A stretch of 64,000 nucleotides of DNA from Paenibacillus donghaensis (GTDB lineage Bacteria > Bacillota > Bacilli > Paenibacillales > Paenibacillaceae): positions 3,844,001-3,908,000 of the forward strand of contig NZ_CP021780.1 in the NCBI RefSeq assembly GCF_002192415.1. Reading direction: 5' to 3'. Below the pieces are notes generated by a model. That model did no database searches and had not been told where the DNA came from. It was given only the letters and a program-made list of their open reading frames with translations. Made by a program: the position numbers and the translations under genes. This document shows, piece by piece, positions 63,663-64,000 of this stretch (positions are counted from its first letter, which is position 1; every line of letters begins with the position of its first letter).

Positions 63663-64000
63663 TTATATTTTGGCCAAATAGGCTTCTAGCTGGTCGAACG
63701 TTCCTCCGAAGCCTTGCTTCATGGATTCAAACATGCCCACGTAGAATTGCTGCTCTTCATCTGTAGCATGAATCGGCCCGCCGCGCAGAGTCATCGTTGT
63801 TGTACCGTTTGCTTCTGTAAACGTAACCTCGTTGCGTATTTCGAGCGGAAAAACGGCGCTAAACGGCGCGCGGATCGTGTTGCCCTCCGCATCGGCAAAG
63901 GAGTTGACGAATACGATCTTCTCCGGCTGCTCCATCTCAACATAGACGAACTTGCCCCACATCGTCTCGTCACCGTCTGGGGTTTGCATTCTGTAGTGGA
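63663..64000 (-). CDS. AHSA1/SRPBCC-domain protein, 5' end outside the window
   Basis: The last 112 or so residues are visible, and the frame is open to the window edge (YRMQTPDGDETMWGKFVYVEMEQPEKIVFVNSF). The pattern MWGKFVYVE, ADAEGNTI, NEVTFTEANGTTTMTLRG and a final amphipathic helix (YVGMFESMKQGFGGTFDQLEAYLAKI) matches the activator-of-Hsp90 homologue 1-like START/SRPBCC fold, which binds small hydrophobic ligands. Residues before YRM are lost. The first ATG in view is internal, not the start. Confidence 0.88.
   Translation of the reverse strand, partial: HYRMQTPDGDETMWGKFVYVEMEQPEKIVFVNSFADAEGNTIRAPFSAVFPLEIRNEVTFTEANGTTTMTLRGGPIHATDEEQQFYVGMFESMKQGFGGTFDQLEAYLAKI

Overview
The window looks like the chromosome of a Paenibacillus-type, low-to-mid GC Gram-positive soil or plant-associated bacterium. 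This is inferred from the gene repertoire, not from a marker gene: several sugar transporters without their own ATPase, each paired with AraC-type or YesM/YesN-type regulators, lipoprotein binding proteins, an LtaS-type lipoteichoic acid synthase, a BlaI/BlaR1 pair, Shine-Dalgarno sites of the AGGAGG type and many strong intrinsic terminators. No rRNA, tRNA, CRISPR array or phage was seen.

Layout. 1-1.2 kb: end of an XRE regulator, then a scar of gene debris (copy of an ABC-F gene 3' end, an SLH fragment, a broken IS200/IS605 transposase). 1.2-8.8 kb (minus strand): a YtdP-like membrane-bound AraC regulator plus binding protein, then two permeases and a second, paralogous binding protein. 8.8-9.8 kb: gene-free, holding a degenerate copy of a short inverted-repeat element. 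9.8-13.2 kb: ABC-F ATPase, a methyltransferase, a nucleotidyltransferase. 13.4-20.4 kb: a compact biosynthetic locus with a minus-strand operon (carrier protein, ATP-grasp ligase, glycosyltransferase, radical SAM enzyme with a twitch-like C-terminus, Gfo/Idh oxidoreductase), diverging from an AraC regulator that overlaps a BtrH-like acyltransferase. 20.5-26.1 kb: small protein, LtaS, BlaR1/BlaI, a frameshifted HxlR regulator, a PPOX-fold protein. 26.3-38.8 kb (minus): transporter, YesN/YesM system and two large secreted proteins. 39.5-48.3 kb: a plant-glycan locus (GH127, GH27, transporter, two AraC regulators). 48.4-53.1 kb: small lipoprotein, amidohydrolase, 1056-residue GNAT fusion protein. 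53.3-56.8 kb: Fur-controlled ferric iron ABC transporter. 56.8-61.1 kb: OmpR/histidine kinase pair flanked by two paralogous membrane-anchored alpha/beta hydrolases. 61.2-64 kb: gene remnant split by an inverted-repeat element, serine hydrolase, another remnant, and an AHSA1/SRPBCC gene cut by the window edge.

How it works together. Three sugar-import loci pair extracellular sensing with CUT1-type import, presumably sharing one ATPase encoded elsewhere. The most striking locus is 13.4-20.4 kb: a carrier protein, a ligase able to load it and a BtrH-type transferase able to unload it recall the side-chain machinery of butirosin, here combined with a sugar-type glycosyltransferase, a radical SAM enzyme and an oxidoreductase. 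The second notable discovery is a non-coding inverted-repeat element (termini GTTACTACTTAGG) with three copies in the window. One is flanked by a perfect 8-bp target duplication and splits a reading frame.
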